Assembly: GCA_964402955.1 (NCBI GenBank)
Contig: CAYOEZ010000049.1
Location: 1 to 23,736, forward strand
From: CAYOEZ01 sp964402955
Lineage (GTDB): Bacteria; Chloroflexota; DTOL01; DAOUCN01
Direction of reading: 5' to 3'
Length of the DNA stretch: 23,736 bases
Within the stretch, counting starts at the first letter, position 1; the number at the start of each line of letters is the position of its first letter. The notes under the pieces are model-generated. The model saw nothing but the letters and a program-made list of their open reading frames with translations, did no database searches and had not been told where the DNA came from. A program made the translations under genes and the position numbers. Of this stretch, positions 7,924 to 15,603 are shown in pieces.

Positions 7924-9330
7924 CTACGCGAGCTGCTGCGCCGGCGTCATCAGATCGGCTGGCAGCGGCGATACATACGCTTGCCCGCCGGTCTCCTTGC
8001 CAAAGGCTTCTTTGGCCTGTTGTACAAGCTCGGGCTTTGTCATCAACTCGAAGCCGGCCAGGGCCATCGCCTTCGCTGCCGTGATCATCCCCTTGTGCCC
8101 GATGCCCATGCCGGCAGTTGCCGTAATCTGCCAGCAATGGCCGGCCGTACCGACGACGCCAGCGGCCGTGGTCAACTGCCCAGTGGGCACAATCCAACTC
8201 ACATCGGCGACATCGGTCGAGCCGTGCATGATCTTGCCTTTGTCGAATGGTGGAACAACGCCGTCGTGCAGGGTAATCCCCCAGTAGTCAGCAGGCACCT
8301 CGTGGGAGCGCAGCACCGACTCTTTCTGGCCGGGAGCGAGCGACGCCTCCAGTTCTCGTGCAAAGGCCTTCTCTTCTTCTGTAAACTGCGGCGCGCCAAC
8401 CTGCTCCAGGCATTCCTGCAGCAGATCGGTCACAACCGAATTGGCCAGGCACTCGTAACAGCCCGTCTGGAACTTGATCTCCAGGCGCGCGCCTGTCATC
8501 AGCGCCGCGCCTTCGGCGATCTTGAGCACCCGCGCGTAGATCTCGTCAACGTCCTTGCGCCGCGGCGCACGCACGAAGTACCAGACTTCCGCCTCAGCCG
8601 GCACGACATTCGGTTGCCCGCCGCCTTTTGTGATCACGTAATGGATGCGCGCATCCTGGATTACGTGCTCGCGCAGGTAGTTGACGCCAACGTTCATCAA
8701 CTCCACGGCGTCGAGGGCGCTGATGCCCATGTGCGGCGCGGCCGCGGCGTGGGACGTGCGCCCGTGAAAGGCAAATTTCACCGAGTTGTTGGCCAGCGAG
8801 CTGCCCCACCAGGTCGTGTTGAATTGCGAGGGATGCCAGGTGATGGCCGCGTCCAGATCGTCAAAAAAGCCATGCTTGGCCATGAACACCTTGCCGACGA
8901 TCGTCTCCTCCGCCGGGCAACCATAGTAACGCACGGTCCCGTGCAGACGGCCGGCCTGCATCTCCCGTTTCAGCGCCACCGCCGCGGCCAGGCTGCCGAC
9001 GCCCAGCAGGTTGTGCCCGCAGCCGTGGCCTGGGCCGCCAACCTGGAGCGCCTCTTGATGCGAAACAGGCTTCTGTGACACGCCGGGGAGGGCGTCGTAT
9101 TCGCCGAGGTAGCCGATGATCGGCTTGCCTTCGCCAAACGACGCCACGAGCGCCGACGGCATGCCCGCCAGGCCCATCTGCACGCTGAATCCTTCCTTCT
9201 CCAGGAAGGCGGCCTGCGCCGCGGCCGAGCGGTCTTCCTTCAGGCTGACCTCGGCATACTCCCAGATGGCTTGCGACAGCGCCACAAGATCGGGCGTGTT
9301 CTGGTCGATCCATTGCATTCCGGTTTTCAT
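7924..9330 (-). CDS. M20-family amidohydrolase (AbgB-like)
   Basis: A 468-residue metallohydrolase close to AbgB, the B subunit of p-aminobenzoyl-glutamate hydrolase, and to related aminoacylase-type peptidases that cleave N-acyl or peptide bonds using a metal centre. Metal-site motifs are GYLGEYDALPG (73-83), GHGCGHN (101-107), PAEE (139-142), His166 in TWHPSQF, and GSTDVADVSW in the C-terminal part. The dimerisation-domain His lies in HGRTSHAAA (about 189-197). No signal peptide, so cytoplasmic. ATG 9330 lies 10 bp after the stop of the GH42-like gene and its ribosome-binding site (AGGCGG) overlaps that stop, so the two are translationally linked. In this setting it could remove an N-acyl, amino-acid or peptide decoration from an imported glycoconjugate; that is inference. 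Confidence 0.88.
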   Translation of the reverse strand: MKTGMQWIDQNTPDLVALSQAIWEYAEVSLKEDRSAAAQAAFLEKEGFSVQMGLAGMPSALVASFGEGKPIIGYLGEYDALPGVSQKPVSHQEALQVGGPGHGCGHNLLGVGSLAAAVALKREMQAGRLHGTVRYYGCPAEETIVGKVFMAKHGFFDDLDAAITWHPSQFNTTWWGSSLANNSVKFAFHGRTSHAAAAPHMGISALDAVELMNVGVNYLREHVIQDARIHYVITKGGGQPNVVPAEAEVWYFVRAPRRKDVDEIYARVLKIAEGAALMTGARLEIKFQTGCYECLANSVVTDLLQECLEQVGAPQFTEEEKAFARELEASLAPGQKESVLRSHEVPADYWGITLHDGVVPPFDKGKIMHGSTDVADVSWIVPTGQLTTAAGVVGTAGHCWQITATAGMGIGHKGMITAAKAMALAGFELMTKPELVQQAKEAFGKETGGQAYVSPLPADLMTPAQQLA

Positions 9331-9340
9331 GTCTGACCGC

Positions 9341-11443
9341 CTATACCAGTTTCAGCACGGTAACATCACGCGCCGGCGCAACCATCTCCACCATACGCCC
9401 CTTGACGGTGGCCGAGCCACCCCATTGGCTGCTGGCGCCAGTGAACGGCCCCCAGGCCTGGCCCAGTTCAAAGCGCACAGGGAGCGGCTGGCGCGTGGGG
9501 TTGGCCACCCACAGATAGACGCCGCCCTCGCCGTCCTGCACGCGCGCCTTGATGCGCGGCTCGCTGCTGGACACGTGATGCGCCGCGCCGCCAAAGGCGA
9601 GCAAGCCGGCGAAGAACGATGCAGCGGCGGGATAGGCGTTCTTGCCTGCATGGTTGTCATAGCCCGCGCCAATCATCGTGCCGATCAGTAGCGTGCGCCC
9701 CTTGCCAAACGTGTTCTCAACCGCGGCAACCTGCCCGTCGTCGTACCAGCCAACTGCGACGCCGGTCGTGGGCTGGTAGGCCTGCATGAAGATGCCGCCC
9801 CAGACTGGCACACTCTTGACGTTCACGCTCAAGTCACCGAGCAGGTCGGGCGTAAACTCGACGTAGCTCTCACGTGCGCCAAAGACCTCATCCAAACCGA
9901 GGTTCGGCTGCACAGTACCGACGTGTCCGCGGTCGCCAAAATAGGCCGGGCAACCCTCAGCGATCAGTGTGCCGCCGCCAGCGACCCAGGCGCGCAACTT
10001 CGCAGCGGTCTTCTGACTCAGCATGATTGGGTAGGGCAGGTAGAGCAGCTTGTAGTTGTCGATGTCATCGATGTACACCCAATCGGCCTGGATGTTGTTG
10101 TCGAAGAAAGCGCGGTAAACGCCGTGGACAGATTGGGCATAGAAGTCAGTGTTGCGCTGCTGGGCATAATTGAATATTTGCGTCTCGGGCGCGTAGATGA
10201 TGCCCACCTCGCCCTTGACCGGTTTGGACTGCCAGAGCTTCTCCTGCTCCTCCGCCGTCGCCCACTTGCCGATCTTACTCACCATCTCCGAGCGTGGCGT
10301 GCGCGAGCCATCCATACCATAAGCGCCAAATGCCCCAAAGAGCGGCCCGTCCAGCAACGGACGCCAGCGCAAGTACAGCATGCCGCTGGCACCGTGCATG
10401 AAGCTGGTCATATCCCAGAAGCGAATGTCTTCCGCTGAGGCGATACGGCCTTCGTTGCGCGGCTTGTTGAGCACATTGGACTGCATCCAGAGCGGCCCGG
10501 CGTAGGTCTCGGCATGCCAGTACGGCTTGCCGCGAGCGGCGCAGCGTGTCAGGTCAAAGGCATGAGCCTGCTTCCAGGGCTCGTCGCCGTGGCGAGACGA
10601 TCCCCAGGTCACCCCATAGCTCTCCACTTCCGCTGCGGCGCGCCAGTCGTCTGTTCCGGCATAGGCCATAGTCGTGAGGGCGCTGGCTGTACCATGCGCC
10701 GTGATGGCGCAATCGGGATCGATGCTGCGCACAATCTCAGCGCGCCAGCGCATCAGGCTGTAGGCGTTGTCCAGGCGGAACTGCAGCCAGTCGAGGGTGT
10801 CGGGATAGGGAGCAACGTGGCGCGGAATGGTGACATCTTCCCACTCGGCAAAGCTGTGACGCTGCCAGGCGCGGCCCAACGTGCGCAGGTCGCCATACTT
10901 GGCCTTCAACCACTGCTGGAACTTGTGCTCGGTCGCCGGGCAGTAGCAGGTGTTGGGCATAATGTGGCACTCGTTCCAAATATCGTAGCCGCCCAGCCCG
11001 GGGTGTCCCTTGTAGTGGCTGACCAGGGCGCGCAGGAATGCCTCAGCCTTCGCCTTCCACTCGTCGTTGTCGAGGCACAGTCCAGGGAATCCGCCCGTGG
11101 CGCAGCTTCCGCCCATCGAGCTTGTCATTTTGTGGCCTTCGCTGGTCTCGATGCGCGCCTCGAGATACTTGCGGAAGGCCCACTCCGGCGCCGTCGTGAT
11201 CATCTCGGCGATGATCGTTTTCATGCCGTTCCTGGCGGCCAGGTCCAGTTGCTTGTCGTATTCTTCCCAATCGTACTGGCCGGGAGCGATCTCGATGGCC
11301 GACCACAGAAACCAGTGGCGGAAGATGTTCATGCCATCTGCGGCTGCCGTCTGGTAGTCTCGTTCCCAGTCCTCGCGGGGCGGGTTAGACTTGCGGAAAT
11401 AGACAGCGCCATAGGGGAACGTGGGCAGTAAGCGGCTTGTCAT
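9341..11443 (-). CDS. GH42-like beta-galactosidase
   Basis: A 700-residue three-domain enzyme expected to release galactose (or a related sugar) from short imported oligosaccharides in the cytoplasm. Two in-frame ATGs lie 12 nt apart; I chose 11443 (MTSRLLPTFPYGAVYF) because GAGG sits 8 nt before it and nothing precedes 11455. The barrel carries the acid/base candidate Glu158 in GYDIWNEC and the nucleophile candidate Glu312 in WHAETYAG. Cys114, Cys123, Cys166 and Cys168 match much of the GH42 zinc site, but the usual third Cys of CxCxxC is replaced (CYCPAT). A trimerisation-type domain (VGIIYAPETQIFNYAQQ, GGGTLIAEGCPAYFGD) and a small beta domain follow. It is downstream of the binding protein and directly upstream of the M20 gene. 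Confidence 0.87.
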   Translation of the reverse strand: MTSRLLPTFPYGAVYFRKSNPPREDWERDYQTAAADGMNIFRHWFLWSAIEIAPGQYDWEEYDKQLDLAARNGMKTIIAEMITTAPEWAFRKYLEARIETSEGHKMTSSMGGSCATGGFPGLCLDNDEWKAKAEAFLRALVSHYKGHPGLGGYDIWNECHIMPNTCYCPATEHKFQQWLKAKYGDLRTLGRAWQRHSFAEWEDVTIPRHVAPYPDTLDWLQFRLDNAYSLMRWRAEIVRSIDPDCAITAHGTASALTTMAYAGTDDWRAAAEVESYGVTWGSSRHGDEPWKQAHAFDLTRCAARGKPYWHAETYAGPLWMQSNVLNKPRNEGRIASAEDIRFWDMTSFMHGASGMLYLRWRPLLDGPLFGAFGAYGMDGSRTPRSEMVSKIGKWATAEEQEKLWQSKPVKGEVGIIYAPETQIFNYAQQRNTDFYAQSVHGVYRAFFDNNIQADWVYIDDIDNYKLLYLPYPIMLSQKTAAKLRAWVAGGGTLIAEGCPAYFGDRGHVGTVQPNLGLDEVFGARESYVEFTPDLLGDLSVNVKSVPVWGGIFMQAYQPTTGVAVGWYDDGQVAAVENTFGKGRTLLIGTMIGAGYDNHAGKNAYPAAASFFAGLLAFGGAAHHVSSSEPRIKARVQDGEGGVYLWVANPTRQPLPVRFELGQAWGPFTGASSQWGGSATVKGRMVEMVAPARDVTVLKLV

Positions 11444-11575
11444 GGCATACCTCATGTGTCAGGATAGCGATATGTAGATACCGCGCCCTGCGGCGCGCCG
11501 CCTCGGGGCCATTGTCCGGGGGGCGGGGTGCGCTCGCGGCAACGGCAAGATCGTTCACAGGTTATGGACTTGCGA

Positions 11576-11607
11576 GCGCCTGGCCGTCCAAGTAGACGGC
11601 CAGGCGC
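11576..11607 (-). terminator. 13-bp perfect hairpin between binding-protein gene and GH42 gene
   Basis: GCGCCTGGCCGTC (11576-11588) and GACGGCCAGGCGC (11595-11607) form a perfect stem with a 6-nt loop, 40 bp after the binding-protein stop on the minus strand. No long U-run follows, so it may be a leaky terminator or a 3'-end-protecting hairpin that keeps binding-protein mRNA in excess over the downstream enzymes. An alternative pairing, 11530-11537 with 11572-11579, overlaps the stem. Confidence 0.5.
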
Positions 11608-11646
11608 CGTCGTGCAGGTACAAGAAACCTCGGGCGAGGAGCAATC

Positions 11647-13677
11647 CTAGCCGATGTACCACGTGCAGGTGTTGTGGGGCACCGGCGTCGGGAAGTCCCA
11701 CGAGCTGGCGATCACTTTTGGTGTGTTCTTCAACTTGTCAGCGCAGATGCCATAGAAGTTTGCATCCGTGGAGATACCGAAGGTTGGGAACTGGTCAGCC
11801 TGGATGTCCAGAATCTGCTTGAGCAGGTCCTGCTGCAGCTTGTCATCAGAGCTGGCGCGGATCTGCGTGTAGAGATCCATCTGCTTCTTGACATCGGCTG
11901 GCGGCTCTTCGGCGAGTTGGCTCTTCGGATCGACGTAGTAGTATGCCCAGGCCTTGGCCCAGAAGGAGCTGCCCGTGTTCTGCGGGAACCAGTAGCGAGG
12001 ATCAAGAATGACCGCATCGCCGCTGCCGCCGCCGAAAATATGGGCGCTTGCATGATACTCGAAGTTGGTCTGGCGCACACGGGTTTCCCACAGTGCCCGG
12101 TCCATCGTCTTGACGTTGATTTCAACGCCAACCTTGGCCCAGGTCTTCTTCATCAACTCGAGACAGTCGATGTACGTGGTGCGCCCGCTGTCGATCTCGA
12201 AGATGATTGAGATACGCTTGCCATCAGGGCCCAGGCGGAAGCCGGCGCTATCCTTCTTGGGATAGGCCTTGTCGAGCGAGGCGTTGGCTTTGGCCAGATC
12301 AAACTCGGTGTACTGTGTGGCCAACTTCGCATGGTAGTACTTCGACTCGGGGCGAGGCGCAGTCTGGTGCGGCTTGCCCTGGCCCAGGAAGACCACATCG
12401 ATCAGCTCTTGCCGGTTGACGGAGTAGGACAGGCCAATACGGAAGTCCTTGTTGCGGGCGATCTCTTTGATCACTGGGTCGGTGCAGTTCATGTTGAGCA
12501 TGATGTTCAACGTGTTGACCGTGGTCGGGGTCAGCTCGATCATGTGGTACTTGCCCTTGGCCTGGCTGTCGTAGAAGATAGCCTTGTTCTTGGGCGCGTT
12601 GATCCACTGCTCCTGGAAGTCGAGCTCACCATTCAAGCCCTTGAGCACGAGTACTTCATTGTCGGTCGCCAGTTCCTGGATGTACTTGTCCATGTAGGGC
12701 AACTGGTTGCCTTCGGTGTCAACCTTGAAGTAGTAGGGGTTGCGCTCGGCGGTGACGCGGGTTGCGCCCGTGCCGAACCCTGTTTGCAGCTTCCACGGCC
12801 ACAAAGTGGGCAGCTCGGGGTGGTTGTGGGCCTCGCGCACGAAGTTGAACAGGTCGGCCCAGGTGTTCTGGCCGTATTTCTTGGTCAGCTCATCCAGGTT
12901 GGTCGTGTTGTACCTCTTGTGGAACTGCATGAGGTACTTCTTCTGGTGGTGCGTCGCGCGCTCGTTGTCGATACGGGCAACGTCTTTGATGAATAGCCCG
13001 TTGGGGGTCGGCCATGTCCACTTGACCGTGTAGTCGTCGACCTTAGTGACCACAAACAGGGGCTTGGGCGCGGTCGGAGTGATCTCCTTGTTGATCACGA
13101 CGTCTTCGTACCAGAAAACGCAATCGTCAGCAGTAAACGGCGTACCATCGGACCACTTGACGCCCTTGCGTAGAGTGAACGTGTACTCTTTGCCGTCAGT
13201 GCTGGCCTTGACCGACTCTGCCACATTGGGGATGACCGCATCATATCCGGGCGTGTAGCGCATGAGCTGTTCGTAGCCGATGTTCCGCCTGAGGTCGTTG
13301 CCCTGGCGCTCGATCGTACCGGTGCGCCACTCGCCGCCGTACTTGCCGATCGCATCCTGCGGCTTGACCACAAGGGGCTTCTCGGGCAAGCGCTGCGCCA
13401 CCGCTGGCAGCTTACCAGCCTTGACAAGGTCAGCCAGCATGGGAGCTTCTTTGTACGTGACTGTCGACGCCGCAGGCGCTGCGGTTGGCGCGGCTGGCGC
13501 CTTGGTTGCAGTGGCCGCGGCCGCGGGAGCAGCGGTCGGGGCCGGGGCTTTCGTGGGCGTTGCGGGCACGGGTGTTGCTGTGGGCGTTGCGCCACAGGCA
13601 GCCAAACCCGCCGCTGCCAGTGCTACGCCGGAAAGTCGAAGAAACTCACGACGATTGACATGGGACTTGCCAGACAT
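11647..13677 (-). CDS. Peptide/oligosaccharide ABC transporter substrate-binding lipoprotein (SBP_bac_5 family)
   Basis: A 676-residue extracytoplasmic binding protein for the OppBCDF-like transporter. ATG 13677 (MSGKSHVNRREFLRLSG) has AGGAGG upstream; the longer frame is not needed. The N-terminus is a Tat signal (Arg9-Arg10, RREFLRL) with a lipobox LAAC ending at Cys28, so the mature protein is lipid-anchored after folding in the cytoplasm. A Thr/Ala/Pro-rich linker (about 30-85) follows, a hallmark of Chloroflexota lipoproteins. The family domain includes GKYGGEWRTGTIERQG, YTFTLRKGVKWSDGTPFTADD and the late WFPQNTGSSFWAKAW. At nearly 680 residues it is longer than typical oligopeptide-binding proteins (~540) and nearer to oligosaccharide-binding members. 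It is the most substrate-specific component of the locus. Confidence 0.92.
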   Translation of the reverse strand: MSGKSHVNRREFLRLSGVALAAAGLAACGATPTATPVPATPTKAPAPTAAPAAAATATKAPAAPTAAPAASTVTYKEAPMLADLVKAGKLPAVAQRLPEKPLVVKPQDAIGKYGGEWRTGTIERQGNDLRRNIGYEQLMRYTPGYDAVIPNVAESVKASTDGKEYTFTLRKGVKWSDGTPFTADDCVFWYEDVVINKEITPTAPKPLFVVTKVDDYTVKWTWPTPNGLFIKDVARIDNERATHHQKKYLMQFHKRYNTTNLDELTKKYGQNTWADLFNFVREAHNHPELPTLWPWKLQTGFGTGATRVTAERNPYYFKVDTEGNQLPYMDKYIQELATDNEVLVLKGLNGELDFQEQWINAPKNKAIFYDSQAKGKYHMIELTPTTVNTLNIMLNMNCTDPVIKEIARNKDFRIGLSYSVNRQELIDVVFLGQGKPHQTAPRPESKYYHAKLATQYTEFDLAKANASLDKAYPKKDSAGFRLGPDGKRISIIFEIDSGRTTYIDCLELMKKTWAKVGVEINVKTMDRALWETRVRQTNFEYHASAHIFGGGSGDAVILDPRYWFPQNTGSSFWAKAWAYYYVDPKSQLAEEPPADVKKQMDLYTQIRASSDDKLQQDLLKQILDIQADQFPTFGISTDANFYGICADKLKNTPKVIASSWDFPTPVPHNTCTWYIG

Positions 13678-13769
13678 TGTCTTCCTCCTTACATAATTGG
13701 GGTGAATCACACGCCACGATGGACAGACTTGGGAACGAACAGCCGGATCTGCATTGTGCGCTTGCCTGC

Positions 13770-14801
13770 TCAATCATACACAACAGGAATGGGCGTACCC
13801 GATGACTCGCGCACAATGAGCTTGGGCTCCAACAACACCTGTCGTAACACCCAAGGCTGCTCCTCCGGCCAGGTCAGCTTCTGGAAAAGAATCTGCGCGC
13901 CCTGCTGGCCCATGCTGTAAACAGGCTGCGCCACCGACGACAACGGAGGCGTCAGATAACGGGCAAACTCGAGGTCGTTGTGCCCGACAACCGCCACATC
14001 GTCGGGAATACATAGGCGCAGCTCATGCAGCGCCTTCAGCACTGGAATCGTCCACAGATCGTTGTAGCCGAGGATAGCCGTTGGACGCGGTGTCAGGCTG
14101 GTCATCGCGCCCAGGATACGATCATATGCCGAGCCCATATCAGCCGTACAAGTCACGACAAGGCGTTCATCGAAAGCGACGCCGTGCCGCGCCAGCGCGT
14201 CGCGATAGCCTTGCACACGCTCGCGCACCGGCGGATGATCGAGGTTGGCCGTCTGGATCAGAATGCACCGGTGGCCCAGTTCCAGGAGATGTGACGTCGC
14301 CATGTCGGAGCCGCGCTGGTAGTCGACGAGCACATAATCGCACTCCACGTCGGCGAGGCGGCGGTTAAGCAAAACAAACGGGATGCCATCAGCCAACAGG
14401 CGTCGCAGTGGCTGCGAGCCGCTCTGCACCGAGTTGACAAGCACGCCATCGACGCGCTTCTCGCGCAGCATCTGGTGGGCGCGCAACTCTGCTTCCGGCT
14501 TGCCGGCGGTGTTACAGACAATGAGGCTGTAGCCACGGGCTGTCGCAACGTCCTCGACGCTGCGCGCCACAGTGGCATGGAACGCCGTCGACGTGTCATA
14601 GATGATGAAACCCAGCGTCTTGCTGGTTGCGCCCGTCAGGGCGCGCGCATGCAGATTGACGGCGTAGTTTAACTCGCGAGCTACCGCGAGGACGCTTGCT
14701 TGCGTTTCTTTGCTGACGTCGGCCTTCTTGTTGAGGGCACGAGACGCTGTGCTGACCGAGACTCCAGAACGCCTGGCAATGTCTCGAATGGTGACGGTCA
14801 T
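13770..14801 (-). CDS. LacI-family transcriptional regulator
   Basis: A 343-residue repressor-type regulator. The N-terminal helix-turn-helix (TIRDIARRSGVSVSTASRAL, about 4-23) is followed by the hinge helix region (NLHARALTGATSKTLGFI) and a periplasmic-binding-protein-like effector domain ending near VLLEPKLIVRESSG. ATG 14801 has AGGA about 10 nt upstream. The gene is first in the carbohydrate locus and is preceded by a consensus promoter with overlapping palindromes, which points to autoregulation. The binding-protein gene starts 92 bp after its stop with no evident promoter of its own, so they are probably cotranscribed. Its effector is likely a sugar derived from the transported substrate. 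Confidence 0.93.
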   Translation of the reverse strand: MTVTIRDIARRSGVSVSTASRALNKKADVSKETQASVLAVARELNYAVNLHARALTGATSKTLGFIIYDTSTAFHATVARSVEDVATARGYSLIVCNTAGKPEAELRAHQMLREKRVDGVLVNSVQSGSQPLRRLLADGIPFVLLNRRLADVECDYVLVDYQRGSDMATSHLLELGHRCILIQTANLDHPPVRERVQGYRDALARHGVAFDERLVVTCTADMGSAYDRILGAMTSLTPRPTAILGYNDLWTIPVLKALHELRLCIPDDVAVVGHNDLEFARYLTPPLSSVAQPVYSMGQQGAQILFQKLTWPEEQPWVLRQVLLEPKLIVRESSGTPIPVVYD

Positions 14802-14844
14802 TGAGGAGTATCCTGGTTAGCGGAAGACGCGCCATCCTCGGCGC

Positions 14845-14867
14845 AAACGTTTCCGGTAACGTTACCG
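14845..14867. promoter_or_regulatory. Tandem LacI-type operator palindromes over the transcription start
   Basis: CGGTAACGTTACCG (14854-14867) is a perfect 14-bp palindrome with the central CG expected for LacI-family sites. A second core, AAACGTTT (14845-14852), lies 12 bp away centre to centre. Both lie immediately downstream of the -10 box of the regulator gene, where binding would block transcription. Confidence 0.7.
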
Positions 14868-14870
14868 CTG

Positions 14871-14899
14871 ATTATAGCAAAGCCCCGACTGCTTGTCAA
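14871..14899 (-). promoter_or_regulatory. Consensus sigma-70-type promoter of the LacI gene
   Basis: On the minus strand TTGACA (14894-14899), a 17-nt spacer and TATAAT (14871-14876) match the consensus exactly. Transcription would start near 14864, inside the palindromic operator, giving a leader of about 60 nt before ATG 14801. Confidence 0.85.
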
Positions 14900-14915
14900 G
14901 AGCATTTACGGCGTC

Positions 14916-15210
14916 GGTAGTGTCAAGATTTGTGTGTAAGTTCCGCGAGCGGCTTATCCTGCCACTTCTGGTTCTGGTGACTGAAGACGGAATAGGCGCG
15001 CTCACAACTGGCATCGTTGGTGAAGCAGCTCAGCGGATTGGTGCGACGGCGGACTTCTCTGAATGCACGCTCAATCGCATTCGCGGTCCGCAGCTTGCTG
15101 GCGAGTAGCAACGGCTCAGCAAGGAAGTTCAACGGCTCTTCGATGTCCTTCTCGAGACAGGAAACAGCCTTCGGGACAACGGCCTTCCACTTCTCAGACC
15201 ACAGGCTATC
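14916..15210 (-). pseudogene. IS256-family transposase remnant (C-terminal ~95 codons) with one element end
   Basis: On the minus strand the frame runs from about 15210 to the TGA at 14923-14925 and reads like the end of a mutator/IS256-type transposase. Diagnostic segments are EKWKAVVPKAVSCLEKDIEE, LRTANAIERAFREVRRRT and the end ELTHKS. No start codon, N-terminal part or DDE residues upstream of this segment remain. The sequence GGTAGTGTCAAGATTTGTGTG from 14916 looks like the element's terminal repeat. The opposite end is missing: the frame merges directly into the stop region of the small MoaD-like gene. It therefore marks an old insertion followed by deletion. The element end lies only 17 bp from the -35 box of the LacI promoter. 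Confidence 0.85.
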
Positions 15211-15445
15211 CGCCGCTGACGGGCGGGATCATGGCAAGCTCATCGCCGTCCTTGAGCACGCGGTCAGGCTTGCTGTGTTCGTGGTTGACGGTGTAGACCA
15301 GGCCCATGCTGGCGAGCCTGGGGTAGCGCGCGGCGTATACCTGCCAGACGCTGCCGACCGTGGCGTCGTCTGCGACGTCTATCGTTTGTGAGCGTTCACC
15401 AATAACGTCGCGTACCGAGGCGAAGAACTTGACCGTGACTTTCAT
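15206..15445 (-). CDS. MoaD/ThiS-like sulfur-carrier protein ending in free Gly-Gly
   Basis: A 79-residue beta-grasp protein (MKVTVKFFASVRDVIG...) ending PPVSGG, the classic MoaD-type tail that is adenylated by an E1 enzyme and converted to a C-terminal thiocarboxylate. Because Gly-Gly is already exposed, no proteolytic maturation should be required. ATG 15445 follows GAGGAG. It is the last gene of the sulfur operon, about 160 bp after the metY-like gene, with a 12-bp hairpin just before its ribosome-binding site. No molybdopterin-synthesis partners are nearby (no MoaE), so a role as sulfur donor to the adjacent PLP enzyme is more likely than molybdopterin synthesis. Its stop codon is immediately followed by the transposase remnant. 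Confidence 0.85.
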   Translation of the reverse strand: MKVTVKFFASVRDVIGERSQTIDVADDATVGSVWQVYAARYPRLASMGLVYTVNHEHSKPDRVLKDGDELAMIPPVSGG

Positions 15446-15460
15446 TGTCTCCTCACTATG

Positions 15461-15500
15461 AGCGTGGCGTGCTGGGATATGAATCGCCGCACGCCACGCT
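15461..15500 (-). promoter_or_regulatory. 12-bp hairpin just upstream of the MoaD-like gene
   Basis: AGCGTGGCGTGC (15461-15472) pairs perfectly with GCACGCCACGCT (15489-15500) across a 16-nt loop. On the minus strand it ends about 6 nt before the GAGGAG ribosome-binding site. There is no U-run, so it is more likely an mRNA-stability or processing element, or a block on ribosome access, than a terminator. Confidence 0.5.
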
Positions 15501-15603
15501 GCGTCTGTGCCATCTGTATCTTGTGCCGTGGACAGCTACTCCTCGATCAAAACAACCCGCGCTGGCGCTCCGTCGCTGCATCTCCTGATGCTTTTCCTGC
15601 CCA

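Noticed and set aside
7981..9078. 365-codon plus-strand frame opposite the M20 gene
   Set aside because: Antisense to a well-supported gene with all M20 motifs; its translation has no recognisable domain.
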